64,000 nucleotides of DNA, taken from NCBI GenBank assembly GCA_914767715.1, contig OU612068.1, positions 8,184,001-8,248,000 of the forward strand, read 5' to 3'. The stretch's first letter is position 1. Every line of letters begins with the position of its first letter. This document shows, piece by piece, positions 37,027-49,377 of this stretch. The notes under the pieces were generated by a model. It was not told the DNA's origin. It saw only the letters and a program-made list of their open reading frames with translations, and ran no database searches. A program made the translations under genes and the position numbers. Source of the DNA: Membranipora membranacea. Lineage: Eukaryota; Bryozoa; Gymnolaemata; Cheilostomatida; Membraniporidae.

Positions 37027-37214
37027 ATGGATTCCCAGAGAGCCAGCTGTTCAGTTTATCGAAATTGTTATCTACAGACCTTGGTGAGTTCTTATCACAA
37101 ATTTGCAACTAGAAATCATTTAACTGGTATATTAATACAAAAATAATGGTGTTGAATAATAACAATGATCTTGAGCGTCTGCACGCTATCATTAGCAAAT
37201 TAAAGCCCTGTGGC

Positions 37215-38640
37215 CACTGAATTAGATTCTTCTCTTAGAATGGAAATAGTATCATAGCGTTATACGGTTAGGACACTAAACACAGGGACCCAGCTGACTG
37301 TTATCTGATTGGCTGTCCCTAGTAGCATGAATAATTAGCCTGAGAAATTGTCTTGTTTACAAAATTGCAAACAGTAATTATACCCCATACAGTGTCGATG
37401 ATTAGGGCATTTCTAGATTGCTACTAGGGACTGGCTATTTTTGCAAGCCCTTTGTTTTGCAAAAGAAAGCTAATGATGCTATTCCAGATATGGAATTCAA
37501 TGCCTGTGGCATTGACAACTGCCAACAACAACGCAACAAAACAAGTCACTTGGCAATGAACTGACAACATTAGGGACCCTCAGTTGTGAATGCTGAATGA
37601 CTATCAGTACATGTTTCACAACGGTGGTGGTGATGATTCTAAACCATGTCCGGTATTTTGCCTGAATTGAGATGTACTTCATTTATGATCAGTTGAGAGG
37701 AATCCCCAAACAGACAAAAATCTCAAAATTGATTGTCTGAAGCTGAGCCCATGAAGATGCTTGCTTTCCCTGCAGAGGAATGTTCTCTCTTCCAGCTGTA
37801 GCTGAAACACTTACGTTAAAGTTTTCCCCCATAAAAGTTCATGTGCTCAAGTATAAGACGATCCAGCTTTGTTGCAAAAATTGGTTCAATTATATCAGAT
37901 TATAAAGCCTTTGCACCATAGGTAAGCTTAAAGGTTCATGGACAGGTAATGGGCTAAGAGGTTAATGGTTGCCATATTCAAAATCTCCTTACTCCATCCC
38001 AAATGTCCACCAATTTTCAGGGTTTTTAGTATCATATTCTAGGAGGTATTCCAAAAAGTGTGTACAGAAGATATGGAGTTAGGTTGAGCAATGAGTTAAC
38101 TCCTTGGGTGGAGATAGTTAGTTAGTTATAGTTCTGATGATGTTGTTGGTCTTAGTAATGATGTTTTGTGATGATGATTGTGTGAGTTTTTTCAGTACTT
38201 TTGGAACGGAGGCTTTAGTAGCTGGCTAAATATACTCCAAAAATACAACTATCACGGCTCATGTGAGGGTTTGGAAGCCTAGGCCTAGATCAAGAGATTG
38301 AACGGATACTAGAATACTAAAATACTAATGCTTTTCAAGGCAATCTGCCATGTGATATAGAGGGATTTCTCAGGTATTGCTGCCTATATCTCTTCAATGG
38401 ATGACAGCAGAGTGATAAAAATCTGGCAACCATTAGGTTTTCAGCTCATCCTTTACCATGAATCTTTAACGTTAGTGAAGGGGGGGGGGGGTGGTAAAAG
38501 CACATGCGCTAATGAGTCAGACCTAAGGGCAAAATAGTTCTCTGCACAATATTACAGTGATGAGCCCCCTTTTTTGAGCTTTCCCTACTCAAATGAACTT
38601 GATTGATCTGAGCAGCTCTTCTCGTGAAGAGAACCTCTAT
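37215..38640. other. Array spacer, no gene
   Basis: No exon, RNA gene or clear transposon. A G-run lies at 38480-38490. The sequence next to 38500 repeats words found near 36770 (unit flank). Confidence 0.35.
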
Positions 38641-38686
38641 AACTCTACTTCGCTTCTTCTAGCTATAGAGTCTATTACAAAATCTT

Positions 38687-38768
38687 TGGCAGCGGTGGGA
38701 TTCGAACCCACGCCTCCGAGGAGACTGGTGCCTTAAACCAGCGCCTTAGACCGCTCGGCCACGCTACC
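38687..38768 (-). tRNA. tRNA-Leu(AAG), copy 3
   Basis: Identical to copy 1 across the 82 nt as far as I can read, with the same anticodon, boxes and TTTT terminator. The flank on the 5' side (ACCATGGTTTT on the plus strand) is also shared. Confidence 0.96.
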
Positions 38769-39610
38769 ATGGTTTTTACATGGAACAACTGTTCAATTTT
38801 GATACATGTTATCTATAGAACTATCCCTTTCTTATCACGAACAGTTTGTCTTGTATATTGTTGCCAAAATAATGATGGTGAAATAACAATAATCACAAAA
38901 AGTCAATACTAAACACGCTATTATAAGCAAATTAAAGCCCTCTGGCATTTGCAGCTGCCAACAGCAGCTTAAATGTTACACTACGCAGAATATAAAACTT
39001 GGCAATAGCCTCCGCTTGCAGGTAGCAGATGACTGTCAGTAACATAATGCACATAATACATGTGTGTTATGAAATGCTCATTATAATCCTAAGGCACATT
39101 AATATCTGACCTAGATTCAAAATTTAGTTACAACCAAAGGATAACTCCAAACGTCAACAAAAATATCAATACTGATCCACTATCAGTGCCTGCCTCAGCA
39201 TGAAAATATCATTAAGGTTTTGAGTTTGTGGTGGTTGTGGTGTAAGTAATCAATTTAGCTAATGCCTTGTGTTTTTCAAGGTTACTTCCTCTGTCATTTA
39301 CAAATGGTCTCATTTTTTTGCAAGATACCCAGTACAATAGCACGAGACCCAACTATATGCCATGCATAAAAATGATCCAATTTTGATCCAAATCAAACTT
39401 GCATGATCTAGTTCAGCTTGGATCACATCTCAATGGTGAATCTGATTCTAATGACTTGATCCAGACCCAGTGCCAACAAAAAGGATCCTGATCAGGTCCC
39501 GGCCGCAAAAAAGTGATCCAGGCAAAGCTCTTGCTCTTTCTAGTATAATGGTCGATCTCGTATAATGCACAACTTTTCTCTGCTAGCTCTAGAGTTGCAT
39601 ACAACATCTT

Positions 39611-39692
39611 TGGGAGCGTAGTGATTCGTACCAACGCCTCCGAAGAGACTGGTGCCTTAAACCAGCGCCTTAGACCGCTCGGCCATGCTACC
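39611..39692 (-). pseudogene. tRNA-Leu pseudogene, copy 4
   Basis: The 5' half, anticodon arm and variable arm match the other copies. The T-arm and 3' acceptor are changed: the B-box has lost GGTTCGAATCC (now GGTACGAATCA) and the T-stem no longer pairs. A change near the A-box (GGCCATGC on the plus strand) breaks the acceptor stem, and the terminator is TGTT instead of TTTT. Confidence 0.85.
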
Positions 39693-39905
39693 TTGGTTTT
39701 CAGGTCTCGCAGCTTTTTGATTTTCTGAACTTGCTATGTACAGAACTATGTCATTCTTATCACTATCAATAAACCTGCGAATGTAGTTAGAAAAAGTTTA
39801 AATGGTATTTCATTGCCAAATAATGTTAATGAAATAACAATGATCATGCATGTTCACGCTCAGCAAGCTACCATTAGCAATTTATAAAGCCCTGTGGCAT
39901 TGACA

Positions 39906-42005
39906 ATTAGCTTTACACAGAAAAAGATAGCTATGTTATAACATGGTTATGTGAGGGACTGAGAGTGATTGATGACCACTGAATTCAATTATTTTCATCG
40001 AACAGAATTATTGATATAACCTTATAACCTCTTTGATCCACTAATGGCTGAATTGTGTGCGCTGGTCAAAGAGCACCCCCCCCCCCCCCTCCAATGATAA
40101 GTTCATAAACTGAATAACGATTTTCTGTCACTGAATATATGAACTAATGAGAAATATGCTAAATATTTCGATTTTATGTGTAATGACAACTCTTTCCTGC
40201 TAAAAGTCATGTGGACAATAAACTGTACAGAGCGTGTAACAAAATGAAAAAAGTCTGATAAACTGGTAATAAAAAGAATTCATCTTCAGTAGCAAAAACC
40301 TCTTTTGTATCAAATAAGAACCAGTTTTTTCTAGCCATCACAAATTAATCTGGAGTTGCCAAGTCTTACTAAACGGGTAAACAATTCCCATTAACGTACA
40401 CAAAGACGCAGAGCTATGGTATAAATAACATTAGGTAACTTCACGACCTTGGTATCTATATTAAATAATTATTAATTATAATCATTTTCATGGGGAAATC
40501 CAACTGAATAGATTTTATGATGAGGTATACTGTTTTTCAATGATATTGACATGAAACTTAGAATTATCTCCTCATTGGTAATAGGGAGACAACTTGAATT
40601 CAAGTTGGATTCAGTTGGATTTCCCCATGAAAATGATTATAATTAATGATTATTTAATATAGATACCAAGGGCGCGAAGTTACCTATTGCTGAGCAGAAA
40701 CTGGTAATTCACCTAATGGCATACAAGAGACAGGCTGCTACCACAGGATATACAGAGGAACAACATTAACGCATCGTATCTACTACATCATTTTTTACGT
40801 CTCATTTCAACAATTCATAAGTTTTATTTATAAATCCTAATTGAGAGCTATCGCCAGCATGCAATTTCCATCATCCTTGTCATGATTTTGAATGTATAGA
40901 AAAAAGGTCAAATAAAATAAAACTAGAATGTTGGATCAGCAGTATTTTACTTCTACCAAAATTCATGACTGTACACAATGTTGTATACTTTTCGAAACAG
41001 ATAGCTGGCTAATACTTGTGCAATCTGGTGGACCACTGTGTGCTCATATCAGACACCGGTGTATACAATTGTATATACAATAGGCCTCAGATGTACCATT
41101 GGGGCTAAAATTTAGCAATTTATCAAATTCGTATTCATTATGTTGAGATTCAAATGCACAAGATTTTTTGTTCATGTTGAAGAGGTGTATTTTATTATGT
41201 AAAATCAAAACTTTCTATGTATAAGGTATAAACTAATAGGTATAACAAAAAAAGGAAAGGAGTCGGGGTCATGTAATGGATATTCCAAACTTTTCATTTG
41301 GTGTGCACCATGTCCAACTCTATGGAACAGTTGTGTTAAGGAAAATTAGTCTCCTCTTTGTCAGTAATATTGGTACAAGGAGGACACAACATTTATTCTA
41401 TTGCAAACATAATAAAATCGAATTGTTCACATGCTGAACCAAAGTGGTAAAAAAACGGAATATTCATACACTAATATAAAGCACAAATAAGTCAGTATTT
41501 GTGTGTGAGGTAAATGAAATTTACAAGATATTTAAAATGAGCAGCATTTTACGTAGAAAACTATATCCTTCCTATATAGAACAATACATCACATTTTGTT
41601 ACTGATCAGATGAACTTGGACATTTTGCAAGGAAATCATCAATAACTATCCATTTTCACGAATGAAGCCCGGAACATGGTTTTAGAATAATTAAATTCCG
41701 ATGCTTATTTCTAACACCTGTCAGAAATGAGGACATGAGCGGACAATAAATCGCCTTGGCTCACAGTAAGTGCAAGCAGTAAACGATATATCATTATGGT
41801 GATATTTTATAATAAATAAAGGTGACAATACAATAAACTGGTGTACCAAATGTGTCATTTCTAACCTGTCTAGTGTCTATATGCCCATACATTGTGATAT
41901 AAATATATACATGGTGATGTCAGACACAGAACAAAATGCAAAGCTAGATATCTCAACTATGGCTACTGATATCCGTATCTCAAAATCAATAGACTATCAA
42001 GTGCT
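39906..42005. other. Intergenic region with one MITE
   Basis: No gene is supported. It contains a C-run at 40077-40089 and the inverted-repeat element at 40434-40684. Confidence 0.4.
40434..40684. mobile_element. MITE with 75-bp inverted ends and TA duplication
   Basis: The ends start GGTAACTTC and remain nearly identical for about 75 bp, including CTTGGTATCTATATTAAATA and CATGGGGAAATCCAACTGAA. Both ends are flanked by TA (40432-40433 and 40685-40686). A TA duplication points to Tc1/mariner-type mobilisation. There is no coding capacity in 251 bp. Confidence 0.75.
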
Positions 42006-45000
42006 TTATCTCCAGTATTTGCCCCATGGTGTTGGTCTCATCATCTCACCTGTTATGCTCTTAATAGATCTGTCTCTTACCATGTTCTTCCCTGAAAATA
42101 TGGAACAACTATCTGATATATATATAAATATGAACAAGTTAGTACTGGAGCACTTGGTCTCAAGAAGCAACCCACCCTCCCCCCCCCCCCACCCTATGTG
42201 CCATGATTCAAAGCATTTCAAGGAACAATAAAACGGTCATTGTGGACATTTTTATATAAGGCTTTTAGTATTTTGACCTTTTTCATGGTGGCTATGTCAG
42301 ATGGATTCGCTCATCCATACGCTTTAACACACCTGGTCAACAGATAAAACATGTCAGAAATTATGACTGAATAGTTTACAACTTACACGCATCCCTGGAA
42401 TATTCATGTACCATAGCTGGATTCTCTGGTGAATCAAGGTCTGCACACTGGTACAAAACGTAATCTAAAAAAAATAGAGAAATCAGATAATACACTAGTC
42501 TCAATGTGAGTGCGAAATGATAACCAACAAAAAGGGCTGCTTGATATCTATGCTTTTATCCACATTACCCACATATAGTGATGGGCAAATCAGCAGTGAT
42601 GACGATCGAGTCGAGCTTATACTGAATTTTTCGAGTCGAGTGAGTTTGAGTTCTGTATAATCATACAAATATGGCGGTTTTCGAGATACAGCGTGTTAAT
42701 GTATGTCCATGTCTACTGTGAATATGCATTCAACTAGTTGGTTCACCAGTTTGGTTGGGCGCTATAAATATGAATTAATACAGTAGGTCAATGTTTTGCC
42801 CTCTGGGTCTATTAGTTGTGAAACGTCATTTCCTTAGTTTAACATCCTTTTTGGAGTTACTCCCTCAATATCAGTGTAATGATAACTCCTATTATTGCCA
42901 ACTCCTTTTGGAGTTACTCCCTCAATATCAGTGTAATGATAACTACTATTATTGCCAACTCGTTTTTGCCCAATGGCCTGAACTCAAAATCGAGCCCACA
43001 CAAACTCGCCCCAACGAGTTTTGAACTCGAACTCGCCCATCACTATCCACATATACTTGTACACAAACCTTGAGGGTTAAATTGGAGACATCGTTAACAG
43101 CTGATGTGAACTGAATAATTTGACGCAGGACTATCGACAGGGGCTCCCTTTTTTTAGAAAGGAGTTGTCTTCCATCTCTGTTTGCACATGAAGCTCACAA
43201 TATCACTTCTATAGTTAGTTTGAAGGCTGGTACCAATGTAATTGTCCAATTTGAACACATTAGTTTGTTACAAGATAACCCAAGTGAGAAGAAATGCATT
43301 TACATTTTTGAACAAGCAAATAGAAAGCAGTCATCAGTTATACTGGCCCTAACTATAGGGACGGGTTGGATGTTGAACTAATAATTAGCTAAGTGGAAGA
43401 TGACCGTTACTACTCTGATATAGCTGCATCGCCAACGCCATCAGTGACTTGCCTGATCGGACAAAAACGAGTTGCTCATTTAATAAAAACGTAGTTGCCA
43501 TCAATCGATCCCCTGGTTTTCATATGTTAGAATTATCATGTCAACGTGAACAGCAACCGTCCTACAGTTGCAACCTACATATCGATAATAATCAGACCGA
43601 TAGATTTACTTACATGTTGACAGATGTTCTCCCCCTAGCTCTGCAGTCCATACTCCTAGAGCAATGAGACCTGTTCTCTTAATGAACTTCCATATAAATC
43701 TCTCCATATCAGAATGCCATGTTGATGCACTTCCCTGTTGTTCACGGCAAAATTGGTACTTGTATAGAAAGTAAAAACCTGTTTGATAACAATCAAATTC
43801 GTAACTTTCCATCCGTACAAATAATCACCACAATAGAAGCAGTAGATATTCATTGTGTTTCCATGTAAATTTGGTGCACAAAATGAGTTGTCACCTCTTG
43901 GCTCACCGAAGTAAAGAAGAAAACTGCATCTGTTTCTATGAGCTCAGGTGAAACGGGAACTTAAAAAGATATCTGCCCCCTACGGGACTTGAACGAGGGA
44001 CCTCCAATCTGCAGCCTTTGATGTTAACCGTATGGGCTAGCCCCAGTACACACAACTCATCCTGTGCTCAATCTTCAAGCTCAGCGCAAACTGGGAGGCA
44101 CTTCCACGGATAGAACAGCCCCGGAAATTGCTCAGCCTGATCTCATGGAAACACAGTGAATGAATTAGCCAGATGCAAAAGCTTACTGGATGCCTTTACA
44201 GATTGAACAGTGTGTCTCATCAAAGAAACTATGTTCCGTACTTATAGAACTCAAGACGTCTCCCTAACGATGCAGTATGTTGGACAGTTCTAAGGTAAAG
44301 TTACAGCCGGGTTGAGCACATAAAAATCAAGAGACTTTTCCATATGTGGGTAAGAGACTTAATTTTAGGGTTTCCCATGAGCTGGTTTTCCCAGATACTT
44401 ATCAATACCTTCAGGAGCAGCAGGCATACAGAGTTTGGTTTCTTTAGTCAGTCTCATTGTCATCGTTTCCTGTGTATCATACAGTTCTCTGAGAGCGATG
44501 TTTGCAGCCGCCCAGTTTGGATTTTGTTGTGACAAATTTTTCAGTTCATTATAGCGTGCACCATATGTATCTAAAAAAAGCCGAACGTGTTACATGATAA
44601 CCATGAAAAGCTTGTCAGCCAAAGTTGGTAAAATTATCCAGTTTCATACTATATAAGTGTGTGGGTGTTTTCTACGTAAGAGCAGTCAGGAATGGGAACC
44701 CCCTCATGAGCCATGTCTTAGTGTTCATCACCTAAAGACTACTTGCTAAGCAAGTTGTTGAAGGCACACTGATCTATAAAACCAAAACTGAGGAAGAAAC
44801 CACAACTTTAATTCATCAATAGCTGGGAAACTCAGGGACATTTTCTATGTACACATACCATATTCATAGATCTGAATGTATTGATTCAATTTCCCGATGT
44901 CTGTTGTGAAACATCCAAGCGGCGGGTAGTCAGTCTTTAGCTCAGGCATGATATTGGCATTGATCTCTAGGGCTTTAGCCATGTTACTCATCTTCCCAGA

Positions 45001-45030
45001 ATCTATTCTCAACTCATACAGTTTAGACAT
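42006..45030 (-). CDS. NIPSNAP-like protein A, 5 exons
   Basis: Exons in coding order: 44859-45030, 44409-44570, 43614-43778, 42387-42464, 42006-42091; 663 nt, 220 residues. All four introns are phase 1. The protein has two NIPSNAP-like halves, each expected to fold as a ferredoxin-like alpha-beta barrel half. The first has MSKLYELRIDSGKMSNM, then LGCFTTDIG.LNQ and NPNWAA. The second has LIALGVWTAELGG and YYVLYQCADLD, and the chain ends MMRPTPWGKYWR. NIPSNAP proteins are small, often mitochondrial or vesicle-linked; no signal peptide or targeting sequence is obvious here, and the molecular function is unknown. It lies 704 bp downstream of its paralogue B on the same strand. Its introns hold a SINE-like and a hAT-like insertion. 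Confidence 0.85.
42576..43045. mobile_element. hAT-like MITE in an intron of NIPSNAP A
   Basis: Ends TAGTGATGGGC and GCCCATCACTA enclose 470 bp. Flanks CCCACATA (42568-42575) and TCCACATA (43046-43053) match at seven of eight bases, as expected for an ageing 8-bp hAT duplication. TAGNGATGGGC ends are common in hAT families. Inside lies a 57-bp tandem duplication (42851-42964). Confidence 0.7.
42851..42964. repeat. Two tandem 57-bp units
   Basis: TTGGAGTTACTCCCTCAATA begins at 42851 and 42908; the two copies differ at a few bases only. Lies inside the hAT-like MITE. Confidence 0.85.
43972..44060 (-). repeat. tRNA-like SINE fragment
   Basis: On the minus strand a weak A-box (TAGCCCATACGG) and a B-box-like CGTTCAAGTCC are spaced like a tRNA. 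The stems do not pair well, so it is not a functional tRNA. It lies in intron 2 of NIPSNAP A. Confidence 0.45.
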
Positions 45031-45733
45031 GGTTCATAAACTCTGCTTCCCCTAGAAGTATACATGGTAGTTATTAGACTTGCAGGTCATTATTGAAGAC
45101 ATATTATGCTCTTTACAGGACAAATCACAATTACAGCAAATCAGAAAAATAAATAAGGATAGCATGGTTTGTAGATTTTCATCACCAATTATTTTATTCA
45201 GTTGATTGGTAAGTAAAAACTTTCGTATAATCGTCGTATTGCATCATATATTACAACTTTTCTGTAGCCTAATCTAAGCGGCTCCACTTTTGGTGTCACT
45301 TAGTTATAATTATGATTATATATTCCATACAAGTGTTGAGGTTACAAGCCAATCAGATCTGAGCCAACAAAATGGTTACACATTACGGGCCAACAAAATT
45401 ATCTTAGCAAATAAAAATAAACAAAAACAAAGAAAAATAATTCTATTGATTGTCTTATATAAATATATAAAAACCTAGTGTTCGGTAAAAATATTTACTT
45501 GAAACGTATGAACAAATGAGTACAGTTTAGTCAGTTAGTCTATAGTCTGATACGACCAGGGAGTTTGGGACCAAACTCCCTGATACGACCAATGAACTTG
45601 TTTCAATATGTTTACAAGAGAATCGTCTTTCCACAGACAAAAATGGGATAACTTTACGAAATCCAGCATCACAATAATATTAAATAGGTGACAAAACACT
45701 AAATCACATGTGTAGTTAATGAATACCCTTTAT

Positions 45734-47344
45734 CTATTTCCAGTGTTTTCCCCAAGGAGTTGGTCGCAACATCTGACCTGTAGAACTTTCCAATTTATTC
45801 TCTGCAACCAGATGAGGCCCTATAAAGATAATTATAATATGTATATCAAGTGCTAAGAACAGGATTTAACTACTCAAAAGAAAATCGAGCAACCAATCTT
45901 TTCAATCACTCAAATTATGCATGGTCAATCTAAAATCCGAATATAAATAATTGCATTAATGAACCTCGTAAGATCAACGTTATTGCTGGAACACCCCAAA
46001 TACATACTGTTCAAATCACTTTGTAATTGGATATCACAAATATTGGCAGTGATCCACTGAAAACAAACTTCTCAGAATTATAAGTGAAATAATTACCAAT
46101 TAATGAAGGGTTATTTGGCGCATCCAGATCTGAACAATGATATAACACATAATCTGAAATAAAGTAAAACAGCTTAGAACATAACGCTACATTTAGTAGT
46201 TACTTTCACACAATTGTATTACATTATATATTATATATATATATACATCGTCATTAATATGGAAACTATGATGATAATCTGTATCACTGAACTCAATAGT
46301 ACAATTCTGTGAACTTCTTTACATACATGTTGACAAAGATTCTGCGCCAAGTTCAGGTGTCCACATGCCTAGAGCAGTTAGATTATGCTTTGCTATGAGG
46401 TGCTTTGTAAGCATTTTCTCCATGTCACAAGGACGTCTATATGAAGCTTGATGTAACTCTCTCATAAAACGATACCTATACAAAAAGTAGTACCCTACAA
46501 TAATGAAACAAAGTCACCATGCTGAACAGGAACAGATTAATCTACAAAGTTGCCATTTGATGCACACAATCATAGTTTTCCAGCAAATCGGAGTCCAGTT
46601 GCGCATCCATCATCAACTTTATTGGACGAATTTGGAAAACTTGACAGGGGTTTCTCTCAATATCACCTCAAAGCCATCGCACAATGAAGTTGAGTAGTGA
46701 AAAGACACAATCTGTCGCCGTACGAATTATGAATATATGTGAACCATGATTTGATAATTTTATTTACCTCCAGGTGTGGAGGGCACAGAGAGACCGCTGT
46801 TAGGAGTCAGCCTCAGTGTAATTGTATCCTGCTTATCATACAGATCTCTGAGGAGATCAGTAGCTCCAGCCCAGTTAGGATTCTTACCGGCTAGACTTCT
46901 CATCTCATTATCTCGAGCTCCGTAGTTGTCTAAAATGAATCACTACTACAATTTACAACAATCTGAGAAAGATTTTTCCTCTCTCACAATTGCACATATA
47001 TGAATATGAATTGTGTGCTATACTCATTATATACTTAGAGCTGAATCGGAATTTGCTTATTTCAGAATATTGACAAAAAGACAGACGATTGTTCCTCATA
47101 GAGTTTGAAGCTTGATTGTTGAATATGTTTGATAAGTTTTAATTTCTGTAGCACATTCAAGTTACATACCATATTCATAAATCTGGATATACTGGTTCTG
47201 CGATCCAACATCAGTCGTAAAGCATCCAAGCGGCGGGAAGCCAGTCTTTAGTTCGGGCATAATACTGGCATTGATCTCTAGTGCCTTAACCATGTTACTA
47301 AGCTTACCCGAATCAATTTTCATTTCAAATAGTTTAGACATCAT
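45734..47344 (-). CDS. NIPSNAP-like protein B, 5 exons
   Basis: Exons in coding order: 47170-47344, 46768-46929, 46327-46494, 46097-46153, 45734-45819; 648 nt, 215 residues. Intron positions and phases match paralogue A exactly: exon 2 is 162 nt and exon 5 is 86 nt in both. In exon 1, 46 of 57 residues agree by my count, and the chain ends MLRPTPWGKHWK. The fourth exon is 21 nt shorter than in A. The first in-frame ATG is at 47344, immediately followed by a second; A starts at the position of the second. No targeting peptide is visible. The pair is a clear tandem duplication; exons 2-4 have diverged more than exon 1. Confidence 0.85.
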
Positions 47345-47454
47345 TAAATTAGCACGCTCTGCAGCTGGTGGCACTCATCAATAAGTAACTCCAGGGTATA
47401 ACAGATCTATAATTGATGAGTCATAACAAACTGATTTGATTGAGCCAGTTGGCA

Positions 47455-47460
47455 TTTATA
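47455..47460 (-). promoter_or_regulatory. Possible TATA box of NIPSNAP B
   Basis: The minus strand reads TATAAA about 110 bp before the first ATG, in reach of an unspliced leader of about 80 nt. Single-motif evidence only. Confidence 0.3.
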
Positions 47461-48060
47461 TTTAGATTAAGCCATTAGCCATTCACCTATATTATTTAGT
47501 TTATTGAACTGATCTAATTTCAGTTTTGAAGGCATAGGCGGTGTTTAGTCTATGGCAAAAAGGCATCATTGAACTTTTTAAATTGACACAAACTCAACTC
47601 CAGAAAACTCCAAAACAATCATATCCTCCCTAACCCTGATACCTGCTGAAAATTTAATGAGGCACCATTATAACAACAATATAAAAGTGATACGCTTAGG
47701 ATATCCTCCTGTGAAGCGCTTGACCCAGACTAATGCGGCCTATCTACAGCTATTGGATTAAACCGGGGAGAGTAACCCACTAAAACTGAGGGGAAAACTA
47801 CATAACTTGCAGTTAACAATATAATAACACCAGATTTGCCCATTTCACTGTGTACCAATCTCAAAGTGTGACTGTCACAGATCCATCCGGATGTCCATTT
47901 AGCAACAGGCATCAAGCTGGCACTCGGACATCCGGATGGGTATGTTGACCAATGATGGGTGCGTCTACAACCTATCCTCCTTTGCTACAAACCCATCCGC
48001 TTCTGTCAAATTAGTGTCCAGATGCCTTCTCTGCTATTTGGCAGTCACCAGACGCTCACG

Positions 48061-48126
48061 GCATCTGGCGATTGCCATGTGGGCATCTGGCAATTGCCAC
48101 ATGGGCATCTGGCGATTGCCAAATAG
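48061..48126. repeat. Three tandem 22-bp units
   Basis: GGCATCTGGCGATTGCCA recurs with starts near 48061, 48083 and 48105. Each unit contains the palindrome-like TGGCGATTGCCA. Confidence 0.7.
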
Positions 48127-48377
48127 GGCACCCTGATGGGTTCTTAGCGCACCAGGCCCAGCTGGTACATGCACATATCTGCATTTAGATACTGGAGTGT
48201 ATGGCCCTATGGGAAAAATGCAGTGCAGTTAAGTTGGCAGTTTCAAGTCCAACCAACAACTAATGCCTATCTCTTCTCTATCATCGGCCATTATTCTATT
48301 CTACCATAAAAAAAGTCATATATCCCATGAACAATTTGTGATATGCCGCATATCACTGGCCGGCACTAATTGTATAC

Positions 48378-48490
48378 ATGGTGGTCATGGGACTTGCATG
48401 TCTTTACTTTGCCAATGTCCACTATCATGGGTGGTTGATAGTGGACATTGGCAAAGTAAAGACATGCAAATCCCAGGGGCCCATGATGGT
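48378..48490. mobile_element. Hairpin element, copy 1
   Basis: Arms TTGCATGTCTTTACTTTGCC..TATCA (from 48394) and its complement (to about 48469) form a nearly perfect 34-bp stem with an 8-bp loop, continued outwards by CATGGGAC/GTCCC-like ends. A second copy lies at 49741-49852, so it is a dispersed family and not a chance palindrome. Confidence 0.65.
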
Positions 48491-49051
48491 GGTGCACTAT
48501 ATATATCCCAATTTGCGGCAAATTGGGATACCTACTCTACTGCACCGACCATGTAAGTAGGTAGGTAGCACCAAATAAGGGCCATATATCAAGTACTTTT
48601 GAGGAATATAAACCGCAGTTTTGCTCCATGGACAGATGTATGATTCCTGTGTGAGTGTATTTGATAGCGATATTTCAGCTCCTTATCCTTTTAATTAGTA
48701 GTATATGTGGGTCAAACATTTCCCATGTTTTAATATCTATAATTGTACTAAAGCTCACTGCAAATTTTACATGCATTTTTACGTCTATTCTATTGGACTA
48801 TTCTTCAATCTCGTGTCCAATTGAAAATTATTTCACAAAACTAAAATAAGATTAGTTGGGTCGCTGTGTGGATGGTGATCTTGTGAGTGTTTGTCATTTC
48901 TGAGTTCCTCTTTCCTTACACTCATTTTTCTTACAAGCACTGTTTCTCTCCAGCCAAACAATTACATACATGTATGTACATAAGAAGCAGGAAGGTTACA
49001 CATCTATGAGACAATGGGCTACTTAGGATTACTTCTGTCATCTCCAATTAG

Positions 49052-49377
49052 CCAACACTGGCATCAGTAGTAGAGTAGGCCTACTTTCTACTAAACCAAC
49101 CAGCTTCTGTGATACGTGGTTGGATGCTAATCGCAAGGTGGTTCAACTTAGCCCAGCTAAGATTTATATCAGTATGCAAGAAGGTTTAGATGTAAATAAT
49201 AATTACCAGAGAGATAGATGTCGAGTGAGTCTGTCAGTATGTCCAGGTGAGAGTATGAATGGAATGGATTGGATACCAATGGTGTATGATAAGTGTGTAA
49301 CCTTGTTAGGTCAGATAAGTGAGCTAGTTAGTTGTAATGGCCAGTTGACCATCTGTATGTATGCTCAATATATGTAG
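49052..49377 (+). CDS. Possible terminal exon of an unknown gene
   Basis: An open frame of about 108 codons follows a good acceptor (CTGTCATCTCCAATTAG) and ends in TAG. The peptide has ordinary composition, with several Cys and Trp, including NNNYQRDRCRVSLSVCPGES and MDWIPMVYDKCVTLLGQISE, and ends CNGQLTICMYAQYM. I do not recognise the family, and no upstream exon was identified. It could be a piece of a transposon protein as it sits among repeats. Confidence 0.3.

Larger units (their letters stand above)
32860..39905 (-). repeat. Array of tRNA-Leu units
   Basis: Five related units by eye. Each has the tRNA-Leu sequence (or lacks it) followed on the plus strand by TTATCTACAGA, TTGCCAAAATAATG and GCAAATTAAAGCCCTGTGGC. 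Units: about 32860-33165, 33590-35640 (no tRNA, split by a transposon), 36900-37215, 38650-38960 and 39570-39900. Words such as CAGACCTAAGG about 150 bp on the other side of the tRNA are also shared by two units. Spacing is irregular because of insertions. Confidence 0.7.
47465..49028. other. Repeat-rich intergenic region
   Basis: No gene is supported. It contains a 13-bp-arm hairpin (CATCCGGATGTCC against GGACATCCGGATG, about 47886-47939), the 22-bp tandem repeat and the first hairpin element. Confidence 0.4.

Noticed and set aside
36898-37146. Plus-strand ORF with GGIRTHASEETGALNQRLRP
   Set aside because: It is the antisense translation of the tRNA-Leu gene, a well-known false protein annotation.
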